Shown here: positions 34,295 to 48,162 of the stretch, piece by piece | How the letters are laid out: each line of letters opens with the position of its first letter | Numbering within the stretch: the first letter of the stretch is position 1 | Source: Lepiota brunneoincarnata | Taxonomy: Eukaryota; Basidiomycota; Agaricomycetes; Agaricales; Agaricaceae | Direction: 5' to 3' | Assembly (NCBI GenBank): GCA_023014365.1 | Contig: JAEBUN010000004.1 | Span: 1,550,001-1,614,000 of the forward strand | DNA length: 64,000 nt | Program-made: the position numbers and the translations under genes | Notes under the pieces: generated by a model | Told to the model about the DNA's origin: nothing | The model's input: only the letters and a program-made list of their open reading frames with translations | The model's database searches: none

Positions 34295-36804
34295 TCACAT
34301 CGGACGGTTAGTTGATGTCTGCATTGCGGTCAAGTTGCTCTGCAATGGTCGATTCCCATTCAATATTGAAAGAAGTGTTTGAGCGGTACTGTTGGGTACC
34401 GTCCTCACAGGGAAAATGTCGATGGCGGGTGTCGCAGAGGCATATCGATCAGGAGTAGGAAGCATCGCTTCATAAGGCCTCGAGTTGCTTCCGGTCATTA
34501 CGTGGGACTGGGGGGCCGATGACCCATGGATAGGACTGAGAGGCGGAGTATTGTACATATGGGAGTAGGCCTGTTGAGGGTGGAAGATAGGGTTGGTTTG
34601 CTGAAAATGTGGTTGTACGGTGACGGATTGCCTATTGTTCATCAGTGCCAACAGCTGATTCTGACTCATACTCAAACTTCCAGAAGTTTGTCCAAGACCT
34701 CCATGGGACGCCTGACTTGTTTTTGCACGTGCTTGGAGGGAGTCTACCCGTCCGATGTCGCCAAGAGGTGTGTTATAGCCAGGGAGATCACACCTGGAGC
34801 CTGCCATCAGATTTTGTGGCTGACTCGAATAATAGACTCCGTGAGAGTGTGCAGCGTCCAGGGGCACTGGGGGCGGCGGAGGGGCGGATGGCGTTAGGCT
34901 TGGGCGGGTGGGATCAACAAAGAGATGTGGTTGCCCAAGATTGGTTCGGGTTTTGGGAAGCATTCTGGCCGACTCATCCGCAACCGTCTCGAGGAGCGCA
35001 AGCTGTTGCAGTCGTCTTGCCGAAGACGGAACCTCGGAAGACTTTGTCAAATAAGGCGTTATGTCAGTGGTTGCAGTGGACCGGCGCATAGTCGGGCTTG
35101 TAGCCTGGGTATTGGAAGAGCTCAAAGCTTGTGCTTGCTTCGGAGAGCGTAAGGCTGCCTGAGACTGCTTGAAGGCGGGACGTCGTGGACTGATGGGATG
35201 CATTTGATGGGATATTGCTACTGGAGTAGTTGAAGAGTCCCGCCGAAGATCGGTGGATGATACCTTCAAAGCAATCGACTGTTGGGATGGAGGCTTTGTT
35301 ATCAAATTGATTTGACCATAGGCCTCGGGAAGAGATCCTGGATCAAGTTTACGATTCAACACACTGGGAACTGGCGTAGAAGGTTGTGCCGGAGGCGATT
35401 TAGCTGGGTCGACTGGTGTGGGGATGCTGGCAGAGGCAGACAACGTTAGGGAGCTTAGGAGTCGGGCAAAATGAGGATCAAAGCTGTCGGACTTCAGATC
35501 GTCGATCATAACAGGGGCGGTCAGCGCGCTTTCCGATACTTCCAGGGTACCATTGCTGCTATGTTGCTTGTTCTTGATAGGTGATTGTGAATCCGAGTCC
35601 TGAACAACATCATTGTCTCCATCCGTGGCGGTTGCATCAGAGGCATACACGGCAAATTGAGCAACTTGTTTCTGGGTTGCTTTCTTTTGTCGACCAGCTT
35701 TTCGTGGAGCCCGGGGTTTGTGCTCGTTGATAAATGACTTCAAAGGCCTGGCGACTCTTAGTTAAAGCAACGTTTGACTTCGAGAGCACTGACCCGATAA
35801 ATGGTGAAATCAGATAGAACTTGCCGGGAACCTGCTTGTTTCGTTTCCAGGTGGGTAAGTCTACGAGCCGGAACCATTCTATTCGCTGACGAATCAACCT
35901 CAGTTAGAGGATGTTGTGATCTGCAAAAAGTGCCGCTTACACTGATCTCTTTCCGGGTTTTAGTTTGGAAAGGAAAGTCCTCTTCTACTCCGGAGACGAC
36001 AAATAGCGATATTTTTTGCTCTTTTATAGATAACTCGATGATATTTTCAGGGTTCACTTTCCCAGCAAGATTGTATCCCGTTTCCTCCAGGACCTAGAGC
36101 ACATATTGATTTGCTGAAGATGAGGAGGCACGGATACAGACCCACCTCCCGAATGGCGCACACATGCCGCGGTTCATCTTCATTAATCTTCCCCTTCGGA
36201 AAGCCCCAGCCCGATGACGACTTCCAACCCTTGACAAGTACACACTGGAACATTCGTTAGCTGCGGAATGTTGAGCGTGGCCTAGTAAACAGCCCACCTT
36301 ATCCCAAGCCTCATTCAACATGATCGCGCCGCACACAGGCACCCTTGTCTTGTATTGCATGAACGAATTGAAGGCGTTTTCGTGGTCATGGCTCCACTGA
36401 TGAAGAAGCGGACAAGCATGGAAGAGCATCGCAGAGAATTTCTTGAGTGGTAGTGAGGGAAAATTGGGATTCTGTTCGCGAATGAAATCCTCATAGAACC
36501 AATGCCTAAAGAACCGGGGGTATTTAGTCGGGAGTACGAGTCCATATTGTAGTATGATAGCGTACGCTTGCTCCACTTGAAAGCAAATGCGTTCCAATGA
36601 AGCCAACTCCTCATCAGGAAGATTGAGGATGAAGCGACTAAGATATATGTCAGATGAGACATTTAGTTTTTTGAAGAAGACCATATACCTCGAAAGATCT
36701 TCCAAAACCTCCTCATGTGTAGCATTCTTGTAGGAAAATTGAGGTTGAGCCTCAGCAATCTCGGTCGAGGGAACAAATTCAGGTGATGAAGAAGAAGAGG
36801 CCAT
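34295..36804 (-). CDS. DCP2: mRNA-decapping enzyme subunit Dcp2
   Basis: Nudix hydrolase that removes the 5' cap of mRNA in P-bodies. From ATG 36804 the regulatory helical domain reads [29 protein letters not shown] and [17 protein letters not shown] once two introns are removed. The catalytic domain has [31 protein letters not shown] and the Nudix box [17 protein letters not shown] joined across an intron to LEETGYNL, fitting Gx5Ex7REUxEExGU exactly. Box B follows ([20 protein letters not shown]). The long C-terminal region (about 34295-35740) is Ser/Gln/Pro-rich and disordered, typical of fungal Dcp2 and a site for Edc3/Pat1-type binding. At least six introns. Confidence 0.95.
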
Positions 36805-37007
36805 GACAAAAAAGGGAGGGATTTACTGACTATGCGCCACCCAAAGCGCTGCAGAATAACTAACAATTGACACAGTAAGTGAAAGAAACACGACGCAATC
36901 GTCATTCTCAACATGATCAAAAAGCAATTCAAGGTCACGTGACATCCACTAAAAATTATTACAGGTATCGAGGGTCCCGAAGTCTGTGAAGTGTACATAG
37001 AATTATA

Positions 37008-40000
37008 TTATTTGAACCCCATACGTTTGGCGTATTCCCGTTCCTCCTCTGCCGTCAAGCGGTCGGCACCTGACCAATTCGCAGAACTAGTCCGCGCACG
37101 GAAACGACTTGTCCTGGCCTTGAACATATCCTCCATCCGAAGCGGCCGAATGGCCCCAAATATATCATCTGGATTGATCGTGCTCTGCGCCTGCAGAGCT
37201 TGACGAAGTTCGGGGGACTGTGCCCAGCCGGGCGGATTGAAAGTACGGGGTCGATCCTCGTCCTCCGAATCCGAATATTCACTATTGACCTCGGGCAGCT
37301 CGATGTTTTCGCTGGGTACCAAGGGTTCTATTTGCATCGCGGCCTTGGCCCTAGCGGCCATCTGTGTTTGGATGATCTGAGAGGGCTGTGTAAGTTCCTC
37401 ATCGGCAATAGGTGTCTTTGGTGAAGGTTTGGTTTTGCCTTTCGTGGGAATGGCTGTCGGTACCTTTGAATACTTGAGAGGATCGTTGAACTTCACGGTG
37501 GAATTTGCCATCGCTACCGGGGCCTGGGAGGAATTAAACGCAGTAGAAGAATTGAGCACGCTGGCTTGTTTCGAGGAGGTTGGTTTGAAACCAGTTTTAT
37601 GGAAAGATGTCTGTTTCTTGAGCTCCTGTTTCTTGTCGACTCTGTCTTCTTTACGCTGTCTCGTTGTGCTATCGTCCTAGCTCGCAAGTTGGAAACAGTA
37701 TCTTTGGGGAATAGTAAAGCCCTCACCTTAAGAGAAGTGCTCGAAGATGCCATTTTCAGAGGCTTCTTTTCCGCCCGCTCCTCCCTCTCTCGCTTCCGCC
37801 GTTCGAACTCTTCCTTAATCCCGCGGTCTCGCTCCCGCTGCTTCATCTTCTCGTCCTCGACCTTACGCTGCGCCGCGAGTTGACGGAGATGCTCCGTTCC
37901 TTTGAGACGCGCCGCTTTCTTGTCACCCTCCTGCTGTTGCTTGTGAGATGTCAATAGCCTTCCCTTTGACGATGCAAACAATCGGATTACCTTCTTGGCA
38001 GCAATGGGCGCCTTGTGCTTGACCTCCGGTTTGTTCTTTTTGCTTGCTCCTAAGGCACTGCTCAGGAATTTTGAAGCTTGACCGAAGAAACCAACTTGAG
38101 ACTGCGATAACGCAGAGGATGCAAGAGATGCTTGATTACAGCTACTTCCTGACTTTGAAAATTTGAGTCCATGCAGGCCGGAGCACAAAAGAAAGGAACA
38201 AACCTCAACTGGAGCAACAGCTGACTTCGTACCGCCGAGGACCAACTCCTCCAGCTCAGGATCCTGGGCCATTAGCTCGGTGGCAGTATTATAATCTCCT
38301 TGCTCGATATCCATATCTTCGTCGAAGCCTCCAAGCACGACCCGTTCTGGATCGTGAGCATCTTTTGCTTGTTCACCTGTACGACCTTTGGAACTTGAAC
38401 CAGTATCAGCCTGCTGACTCTGGGACGGAAGAGTACTCCATGTCATGCTGTCCTCCTTACTTGGTCCCCCAAATGGCCAGTGAACACCTTGCGGAATCTT
38501 CTCGTCGATGGGCCAACTATCATCCTCGTCAATCGCATTCTGCTGATTGGATATGATCTGTTGCTGAGATCCAAAAGCACTCGAATATTCCGTGTCCTGT
38601 GTGCTAGGAACCCAAGCTTCCGTGTCCCCACGATCATTGAAAAAATCATCCGAACGGATGGTTTCCACAGTTGATTGAGCACTCAAAAGAGCAGGTCCGC
38701 TGGATGGATGCGAATGAAGCCGAGGTAAGATGCCAAGAGCCACGGACGCAGGTTTCGAGAACGCAAGTAGAGGGGGGAGGTTGAAATTATTCTCATTAAA
38801 GGACGGCGGCGTCGGCAATGGTCTAGCCGGAGGTGCGGGAGGAACAAAGACAGGGGCAGGTTTGTTGAACACGAGAGTTGCTGGTAGTGTGAGACTCGAA
38901 GATTGGGCGGGAGGTGAGTGGGGAGGTGTTGTCGAGGTGCTTTGGCGGCTGGCAGGTAGCTCAGCGTTTGGAGTAATCGCACTCGCGTGCTGTGACTGGT
39001 GCGCCAAAACCCCCTCTGGTGCTTTGGATCTATCCTTGACATGCCCTTCGGAAGGAAAAAGATCACCAATACTGAAGCGAGAGTCCTTTGCGATCAAATC
39101 ACCTGTTTGTGGCTCGCTGATCATCGCATCAGAGTTAACGCCGACTTCGAATGAAGGGCTGGTAGAGAGCTCCTCCTCCTTTTGGCTACGTTCTGCAACT
39201 TTTGCTTCCGCTTTAGCCCGAATTTTTGCAAGAGTGACAGCGGCGTCTCCATGGGCCTTGCTGCTACGCTTATCATTCCGAGCCTCCAAACCTTGCACCT
39301 TCTTCTTAAGAAGGTCCAACATGCCATCTTGACTGGGATGCTCTGGGACTCCTGGGATTGTCATTGACTCCGTGCTTTTGGCCTCCTGTTGTTTTGGAGA
39401 TGCAACTTTGAGCGGAGCGACCTCGTCTTTCTGCAGCTTGATAGCCTTGGAAAACCTCTCTTCATCTTCAGGACTTGCAGGGTTGACCCTCTCTTCGCTC
39501 TTACGCTTTGTACCAGAAGACATAGACGCAGCAGCAGGCTGGTAGCTCATTACCGATTTCTTCGGAGCTCCTTCCATAGCCTTCACCTCGCGGGCTTTCA
39601 TTAGCCACGACGTGCGTTTCCCTGCCGGAGCAGCGCCGGGTGTGACAGCACCAAGTATTGCATTACCAACGGAAGTATCTCGGGCAGCCCTCGTGGATTT
39701 GCGAAGGGGCATTGGTTCTGGTAATGTCGGAAGTGCAGGGAGGACAGTCTTGTGCATAGATGGTTTTGGGGAAGATGAATGCATGTCTGGGTCACGGATC
39801 GGCACGGTGATATCGAGTGTGGGCTCATCTGACTCCTTTGCCACACCCAAGACTAAGGAAGAGGACAAGTGGGATGAGGGGAGAGATTGATATGTGGAGA
39901 TTGGTGACGTCGATGCCATCTGAATATCTTCTTTAGAGAGTGTTTGTCGAGATGATTCGGGTGTTTCGTCAGGCATCCTGTCCTGTGCTGGACCATCGAC

Positions 40001-40731
40001 TTGCATCAGTGCCACCTGCTCATGCGCATCCTCGTGAGGTAAGGAATTGGCTTGTGGTTGAATAGAAGTTCGACTTCGCTCCATAGCTTCATCATCTTCA
40101 GCAATAACAGAGAGCTCATTGGGCCGAACATGCGTCGAGGCCGCAAGATGGTCTTGCATTGGCACGTCCTGGGGGTCCTGTTTAGGGCGTTCTCCCTCCT
40201 GTGACACTCTCACAACCTCAAGGGGCTGTGGGTAAGGCGGCGGCGGGCGATCTTGCTCAAAAATGTTCGTGCTCTCAGTCGAACTCCTGAGATCTTTGGC
40301 GTCTAATAACGCCTGGTGAAAACAGCCAATAGGAGGAATATTCTCCTTCGTTAATTCAATATCATCCTCCTGGAATTTTGTATTGGTAATCAGTGCGTGA
40401 ACCAAAGAAAGCAGAGGATACCCCACCCCAAGAGACATCGCTGCGACCTGGGCGAGCTTGGAGGCTATTTTCGGTTTTCTAGCAACCGCCTTTTTACGTC
40501 CGGGAGTCTTAACCAGCTCAATTAAAGGGCTTACGCAGGATCAGCAGGGTAAGAAATCAAAAGAGAAAATGCCTACCCCTGCTTTGCTCCGTAGAGGATA
40601 TTATCGAGGTAATCGTCTAGGAAGGAAAAGCCCTGCAACTGAACCTCTTCTTTGAATCGCTTGCGGCCTGGGTCGCTCGCCATGGTCATGCGGACTGAAT
40701 CTGCCCATCTTAATAGACTCGACTGAGCCAT
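37008..40731 (-). CDS. SLI15: Inner centromere protein INCENP/Sli15
   Basis: Scaffold of the chromosomal passenger complex that activates Aurora B. The N-terminus (ATG 40731, MAQSSLLRWADSVRMTM) contains FLDDYLDNIL, the region that binds Survivin/Borealin in the family, then joins across an intron to ELVKTPGRKKAVARKPK. A long acidic, Ser/Pro-rich disordered middle follows. A charged single-helix segment rich in KRERE-type sequence (about 37770-37900) comes next. The C-terminal IN-box reads FNPPGWAQSPELRQALQ, INPDDIFGAIRPLRMEDMF and the TSS motif in RARTSSANW, the Aurora B phosphorylation site. About 1,150 residues, long for Sli15 but normal for basidiomycetes. At least three introns. Head to head with REC8. 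Confidence 0.92.
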
Positions 40732-41463
40732 AGCAGAGGATAGGAATATGTGTGTTGTTGAAAGCTGTGGCCCTAAAAAGGAAACGCAAACGGCTCATAC
40801 GCGTCCGGCGCGTCGCTCACATGACCACAACTTTTCTACCCAAGCATTTACCTGATCATCGCTTTGCCCATCTAAAGAGGGAAAAGCAGACTTTGCCGTT
40901 CAAGGCTTCCCCTGGCAATTTTGCGCGGGTAGCGTAGCCAGATCAGTCAGTGGACTCCAGTTACATTATCCATTTCACCTCACAAGTTTCATTATGAGAG
41001 TACATTGGCCATTTGTACTGCATCTGCGATTGCTAGTCCGCCACTTGATTCCGTCTGACTCTACGCTTCCCCAGGCACCCGATAAGGCTGAGTAACAGTA
41101 GCTCTGCACCAAATGGCCGAGATAAATGCTTCGGTCTGGTGGCTGACACGGCGTTGCGAAACCAATGAGAGCATGACATTCCAACAGCCTCACAGCAGAA
41201 CCCCTTCTCCTTCTCCTTTACGTAGCTCCACCCTCAATGCCACCATCTGGGACTTCTAGCACCACCTTCCCCCGACTGGTTCCGGATGCCGAGGTGGACA
41301 TTGGGACTCAGACAGACAGCTGCCAAACGATGGCTTTATCAAGCTCCCCTGCCTGAAGGAATTTAAAACCTGCTCCTTCGATCTGCCCCCGCTTCATCCT
41401 TGCGGCAGTTTGGCGCACTACCTCTAACCTACTGCAGAGAAAAGGGTCCGCTGCACATTGAAC
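40732..41463. promoter_or_regulatory. Divergent intergenic region between INCENP and REC8
   Basis: 732 bp separate the divergent ATGs of two chromosome-segregation genes. Contains no convincing reading frame. I see no confident TATA box or meiotic URS1-type element. Confidence 0.5.
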
Positions 41464-44400
41464 ATGTTCTTTACCCCCGAGCTTCTTGCTCGGAGGGACA
41501 GTGGGTTCGGCCTGCTATGGTGAACTTGATCCCGAGGCCCGAGCGCTAGCATATACTCACACAACAAAATGCAATAGGCTGGCCGCTACCTTGGGCTCTA
41601 AATCCGTTTTCAAAAAATTGCCGAGGCGATCTGTCATGACAGCGGATATAACCCAAGCTATGTGATCTTATTGCCGAGCCTGTGGAACCATTGGCATTGA
41701 GATTGTCGAGCAACCTGATGTATGGTGTTGTCAGGCATGGATAAACGTCTCTGGACTGCCTCCGATTGACTGAGTCAGTTACCCACTTTAGGGTATACAA
41801 AGGTCCTTGCAGTCCTATCTCGTCTATTTTCTGGCAATGGACTCACCTGTGATAATTAGTGAAGCAAGAACTTTTTATGACCGATGTAAACTCCTGTGTC
41901 ATCTCGCTCAGGAAGATGATGCAGGACATGCACCACTGTGGAGCTGCCGAGGCCGATTTGTTATTGATTCAGCCCACTGCCCGGTAAGTTCTGTCCACTT
42001 TTAACCGCTCGGGCACTGGAAAGAAAGATGCGCACTAGCCCGCAAACCGTCACGATTCAATTTGATCCCGGAACAACCCACACCCTTATGTTTGATCCCC
42101 TGTTTTCGGTGCGCTGCGAATTTTCCGTCAGTCAAGCACCAGCTCACCATGTGCGTGGTGCCGCCAGGGATGGGAAAATGATAAGAGCGATGGTGCTTCA
42201 TAACACCCCTCCAAATATATTCGCTCACCAAGTATTGGCATACAGACGACATAACTCCTGAGGATGAGGAAGAATTCAACCCGAAGAAAGGACGGAAGAC
42301 AAATGAGAAGGCAAAATCCGCGAAGGAGTCTATCGTTGAGATGGCGCGTAGGGGCGCACACACTTTGAACGAGCACCATGATCACTTACTTTCGACTTCC
42401 CTCGATGGGTCCTTCGGAAGCGGGGTTTCCGCCGGACCGGCTAGAATTGACCTATCTTCCTCCCAAATTGATGGGAGATTTATTTTCGAAGACAATTTCT
42501 TCGGAATGTCTGATGGTTTTGACCTCGCGGGTGACCTAGGTGACGAATTAGCGAAAGAACTCGGGTGGGGGACTAACGAGGCGCCAACTGACAAGCCGTA
42601 AGGATACTTCAGACCTCAAAGTGCTAATATAAATCCACTACAGAAATAATATGATAGATCTTGACGCTCCAGCAGCTGATTTTGATGTGGATATGAACCT
42701 TCCTAACACTGGTCTCGATCTAGGGACGGCACGACCAGGAGACGAGAACACATTTCTGACTTCTACACCAAATCGCACACCCGTAAACATTTGTTCCGAT
42801 GATGTTAACCGTAAGCCACTAATGAGGGTTTAATGATAGTCGAAGCGCAACAACAATCAGGAAAACGCGCAGGCAGCTCCTCGTGGGGACGAGAACAGAG
42901 CTGGTTCAATAGCGTCCTTTTCCGGGGTGTTCCTTTCACAAGGTCAGATGAACGAGGAGGAAGGAAGGCAACCACTAGCCGATGTAACGACGAAAAATCA
43001 ACAAGCAGGTAAACCTGGGAGAAAACGCAAAAGAGCGAGACTCCTCTTGGACGCAAGAACTGAGCTCACTGATGAAGAGCTGAAGGTATTGGGTTATTTT
43101 GCTCCCCTGCCTGAATGATGAACAGATCTCTTGGTCCAGGTGGCACGTGCTCGGTACTTGGAGGGCCAGAGAGGATTACGAAAAGAGATAGAACAAAAAA
43201 AGCTTGAGAAGGGGGCAAGTAAACTGATTGATGATTTGATTTGGGGTGCTCCTCGAGGCAGTGTGTCAACTAATGCTGTCCGCCTTCTTGTCTCTGATGA
43301 CCGGTCCTAGTCCATGCCGAACCATTGGTACGCTTCTGGCAAGACAACTTCCAAGTTCAAATACAAGCAAGGATCAACGCCATCGACATTCATCATGAGC
43401 TAGGTTTGGTTCCCATATGTAGATTGTTCCCACCGGCATTAACGCCCTTCCTACAAGGGTCATCAGAGAGACGATGGAAGGGGAGAAAAGAAAGGACGGA
43501 AAAGGATGCGACGGAGGATGCGCCAACCCCACCGCAGGCCCAGCTCGATTTACAAGATTTCGACATGGATTTTGACATGGGACATGATGTCAACATGGTT
43601 CGTGATAGTGTTATTGAATTTCATTGCGCTGAGGGTTGTCTAGCGGGACTTCCATTCATTTAGTGGTGGTGAGTTCGAAGGAGCACAGCGAAGGTCATCA
43701 GAAGTAGGTCCGATGTATCGTATGAAGCCTTCCGACGATGTTGACGATTTCCCCCTGTCCGCAGGAGCCCGGTCAAGGGCGTCGAAGGTCTCGAGCTTCT
43801 TCTGTAGTGAGAGGAAGCCAGTTCGGCACTGCATTGGATCCGACCGGAACAGCGTCACAAAAGTCTATGTTTCCTTGGGACAATGCTGGCGCTAGTTCTT
43901 CAGCGGATGGACAAATGTTTAATGACAATGTCGACATCACGCACGTGGATATTAGACTGCGAAGCAGCTCCTTTAGCGGGAAGGGAAGTCCATTGCAACG
44001 TTGGAGTCGGAATGGCAGTATGGTTGCCGGGATCAACGGCCTTTCGCCAGCTCCGGTTGGCCAAGGTTCCCAGGTGTTTGGAGAGGATCTGACACTTGAT
44101 GGTTGGTGAACTGACTGGGCTTATCAGGAGATGCACATACGCTCACTGCTTCCGGCAGATGGCACCGGGGAGCATGTACAAGATTCTCAGAGGACCGAGG
44201 TTGCACTGATGGCGTTAGAGAAGAGTTCTTTAAATTTTCTCGAGTGAGTGTCGGTTTCCAGATCTCCTACTTGGAACCTTTCCCGATAATTCCAGGTATA
44301 CAAAAATGCAGCATCAAGCAAATCCAAACGCTGAATTGAGATTTGACACTATTGTCCCAAGTATCACGAGTACAAGACATGTTGTATCCGCGGCGTTTTA

Positions 44401-44545
44401 TCACTGTCTCGGTGCGAGGGTGTCTTTCTTGCTCAGATCGTTGGTGCAAACCTTGTGGTTCTTCCTGGTAGTCTTAGCGACGAAAAATCTCGTGAGCTTG
44501 AAGCAAGAGGAGGCACATGGACCAGTTATTATTTCGATCGTTTGA
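41464..44545 (+). CDS. REC8: Rad21/Rec8-type cohesin kleisin, probably meiotic REC8
   Basis: Kleisin that closes the cohesin ring; the Rec8 form holds sister chromatids in meiosis. ATG 41464 gives MFFTPELLARRDSGFGLLW joined to LAATLGSKSVFKKLPRRSV, the Rec8-type N-terminal SMC3-binding domain. Next are LALRLSSNLMYGVV, FMTDVNSCVISLRKMM and SPQTVTIQFDPGTT. The middle includes ESIVEMARRGAHTLNEHH and LGDELAKELGWG. The separase-region block RARLLLDARTELTDEELK is followed by ARARYLEGQRGLRKEIEQKK and VRFWQDNFQVQIQAR. The C-terminal winged helix that binds SMC1 is spliced from FDTIVPSITSTRHVVSAAF and VLATKNLVSLKQEEAHGP, ending VIISIV at 44545. More than ten introns. The N-terminal sequence favours Rec8 over mitotic Rad21. 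Confidence 0.88.
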
Positions 44546-44641
44546 GGTAGCGTTTGAACCGGGACCGGGTGAGGGTTGCACGATGTCGTGGGACGGGATG
44601 ATTGGCGCCCGTGTTGGATGTCTGAGGCTGGACCACCATCA

Positions 44642-44649
44642 TATAAATA
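44642..44649 (+). promoter_or_regulatory. TATA box upstream of IPP isomerase
   Basis: TATAAATA lies 116 bp upstream of the ATG at 44758, a usual fungal distance. Just upstream is the 3' end of REC8. Confidence 0.5.
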
Positions 44650-44757
44650 CCTGCCATCCTGTATTCCATAGTGCTCTTTAGCGGTCCTCGCATCGCTACT
44701 ATCCGCCCGCTTGTTTCTCTCGCACGACTCGGCCCCAGATCTTTTCCAGTCCGTAAA

Positions 44758-45692
<935 letters not shown>

Positions 45693-45825
45693 TTTGTCGT
45701 AAGATATTACATCTATAGGTAGATATCTACTGAGATAGCAAAGGATAGCGAAAGGATAGCGAAAGGATCTGAATATCATACACAAAGAGTAGCTTCGTGC
45801 TGGGTGCGAAACAGGACACCAAAGA

Positions 45826-47204
45826 TCATCCAGGGTTACTGCCCTTGAAAACAAGAAGTTCTCTGCGGTAGCGAATGCCAAAAGGTCCGCGCCGCCCAAG
45901 AGGTACAGTAGCGTCAAGGTGATATCCAAATTCACTAATGATACGCAGTATGTGCATGAGGAAGAGCCCCGGCTCAATATCCTTACCTGGGAACACCGAT
46001 CAGAAAAGTAGAAGGATTGCCAGGCCAAATGATCATACCAGAACGCAACGGTCCGCTTTTTCTTTTGATTTCTATTATGCGCAGATAACCATTTGCGGAC
46101 CCGACATCTAAGGGGATGGCCTTGGGCAAGGCGGCACGTAATTTGGCACTGAGACCATAATCAATCAGCTCGGGAGGCCTGATTAGGTTCAGCCTACGGC
46201 CTCCTTGTGAAAGGTATGCCAAGAAGAAATGAGAGATGGTGTCCACACCCGTTGGCTGAAAGACCAGTCGGGGCGTCTAGAAATCGTTCTGAGGTCAGTC
46301 GACGCATAACCCGGCTAAGCTACGAACGCACCGAACTTGCGAGGTCGATGCTGGTTTGGAACGCGTATCCCTGTCTTCAAATGTCAGTATCGTTGTTTGA
46401 TCGGAGCCAGTTTGGATCCATCCGCACCCGACTAGCACACAGGGAGAAAAGTTTGACGATAATTTCATACACGCTAGAAGGCGGCACACCTCAGACATGT
46501 TGCAAGTAGGAGAACGAGTGCACTCACACCTCAACTTGAGGCCCCGACAAGTCCCACGGATCGTTTCGGAATTTGACGATAGCGGTATGATTTACGACCT
46601 GTGACTCCGTTCCTTCTGGCCACATTGGCCAAATGACGTCTCCTAGCTCCTTCAGCGCCGGTTCGGAAACATTGCCAAGTCGTAGTTCACTATATCCATG
46701 AAAGGACATAAACAGATGGTCTTTGTCTACCGATTAGTCGAGACGCCAAAAAACACAAGGAAGCGTCATACGGGCAAAATTAGCTTCTTCGGGTGACGTG
46801 TGCTCTGTCCCAGATTGTTTTGCATTCGAGTATGTGCGCACCCGATGGAGGGTGTTATGTTGTTGTTGTTGTTGTTGTTGTTGGGGAATCGAGTTGGTCC
46901 GCTGCCTGGAAATTTGAATAGGGTCCGGCGCTTGAGCGCCGGTAGGAAGAGTATTGTTTTTTTTCAGCGCTGATTTGCGCGGCGGGGCCGGTGTAGATGG
47001 AACAGCGGCTATCGTTTTGGTACGGCGGTGTGCAGTTCCATGTTGGGGCTGGGTGTATGCGGCGGCGTCAAATGCGACAGGCGCCGGCCCTTGGGGGACG
47101 AAGGGAGGCGGGTAAAACGTGGGGTAGCCGTTAGTTGTGCCGGGGGGATGATGCTGGGGGTAGACAGGTTGGCCGTAGTAAGGATAGTTGTTGAATTGCT
47201 GCAT
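45826..47204 (-). CDS. Uncharacterised fungal protein with polyQ N-terminus
   Basis: I do not recognise a named family. From ATG 47204 the N-terminus is Tyr/Pro/Gln-rich (MQQFNNYPYYGQPVYPQHH) with a short polyQ tract, then basic Ser/Thr-rich sequence. Introns follow. The C-terminal globular part reads FMSFHGYSELRLGNVSEPAL and DVIWPMWPEG, VKFRNDPWDLSGPQV, TPRLVFQPTGVDTISHFFLAYL, GRRLNLIRPPELIDYGLSA, IEIKRKSGPLRSGM and FLIGVPR joined to LFLMHILRIISEFGYHLDAT and RYRRELLVFKGS. The C-terminal part looks well folded and conserved in style. The layout (disordered N-terminus, folded C-terminus) resembles a regulatory or RNA-associated protein, but that is speculation. Confidence 0.7.
46861..46882 (-). 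repeat. TTG/CAA triplet repeat encoding polyglutamine
   Basis: About seven TTG triplets on the plus strand read as CAA codons on the minus strand, giving a run of eight to nine Gln in the orphan protein. Such triplet runs vary in length between strains. Confidence 0.85.
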
Positions 47205-47479
47205 CTGTTGTGTAGGGGATGAGATGGGTGCCGATGAACATGAGGCGTAATATCATTAAGTGTACCACCTACAGAAGCGGGTGCTGCAACGTGCACCTAG
47301 AGTTTCCTTTTCAAGAATAAATCCATTTGCGCTTCTTGCAACCAAACTGGCGAATAAAACCCAGATGCGGAGGTGCTAAAATCCAAATGCACGTAACTCA
47401 CATCCACATCACGTGACTTATTAAAATTCACTCGGTGCACAATTAATTGCTTGCGACCTTGGCTCTTTCGCTTCTCGAC

Positions 47480-48093
47480 ATGGCCTCCACCTTTTTCACT
47501 TGGCTGCGCTCGCCCGCAGCGCGCGACTACTTTTTCAGTACGTATTGCACCACCTCATCAACTCTCTCTCTGCTAACCACACTCCTCAGGTACACATTTC
47601 TGGGGACCTGTTCGTTTCCTTCATAGTATGCTTCCGAATCACAACCAACTGTCATTAGGTCGCGAACTGGGGCCTCCCCATCGCCGCCATTGCGGACTTG
47701 CGAAAAGATGAAGAGGTCATATCGGGCACGATGACCACTGCGTTGTTATGTTACTCGTGAGTCGTTGATTAAATATATACTGTTCGTTTGTTGACCCCGG
47801 CCACAAAGTCTGGTCTTCATGCGTTTTGGTGTGTAATCTATACATGATTATTCCCAGTATCTGAGCTCACGAGAATCCCCACCTCAGCGTGGAGAGTGCA
47901 ACCCCGGAACTATTTGTTGTTCGCATGCCATCTCACGAATTCCACTGCCCAGTCCCTCAATGACGCCCGGTTCGTCAAGTATTGGTACATGGGTGGTCGT
48001 GAGGAGAAATTTGGGATCACAGCACCACCAGAAAGCAAGGGAAAGGTGACAGAGGCGGTCAAGGCTGCTCGCGAGGAGTCCACCAAAGCATGA
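47480..48093 (+). CDS. MPC1: Mitochondrial pyruvate carrier subunit MPC1
   Basis: Forms the heterodimeric pyruvate importer of the mitochondrial inner membrane with Mpc2/3. ATG 47480 gives [20 protein letters not shown]. Removing introns gives [19 protein letters not shown] and [19 protein letters not shown], then [19 protein letters not shown], the strongly conserved MPC1 block. It ends with a Lys/Glu-rich tail at 48093. Length of about 125 residues fits. It converges on LIG1, with only 69 bp between the stops. Confidence 0.95.
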
Positions 48094-48162
48094 TGCTCAT
48101 TGAGAGATTTACTCGTAGCCAGTTATTGTTAATCATGCTTGCTATAAATACAACTCTATATA

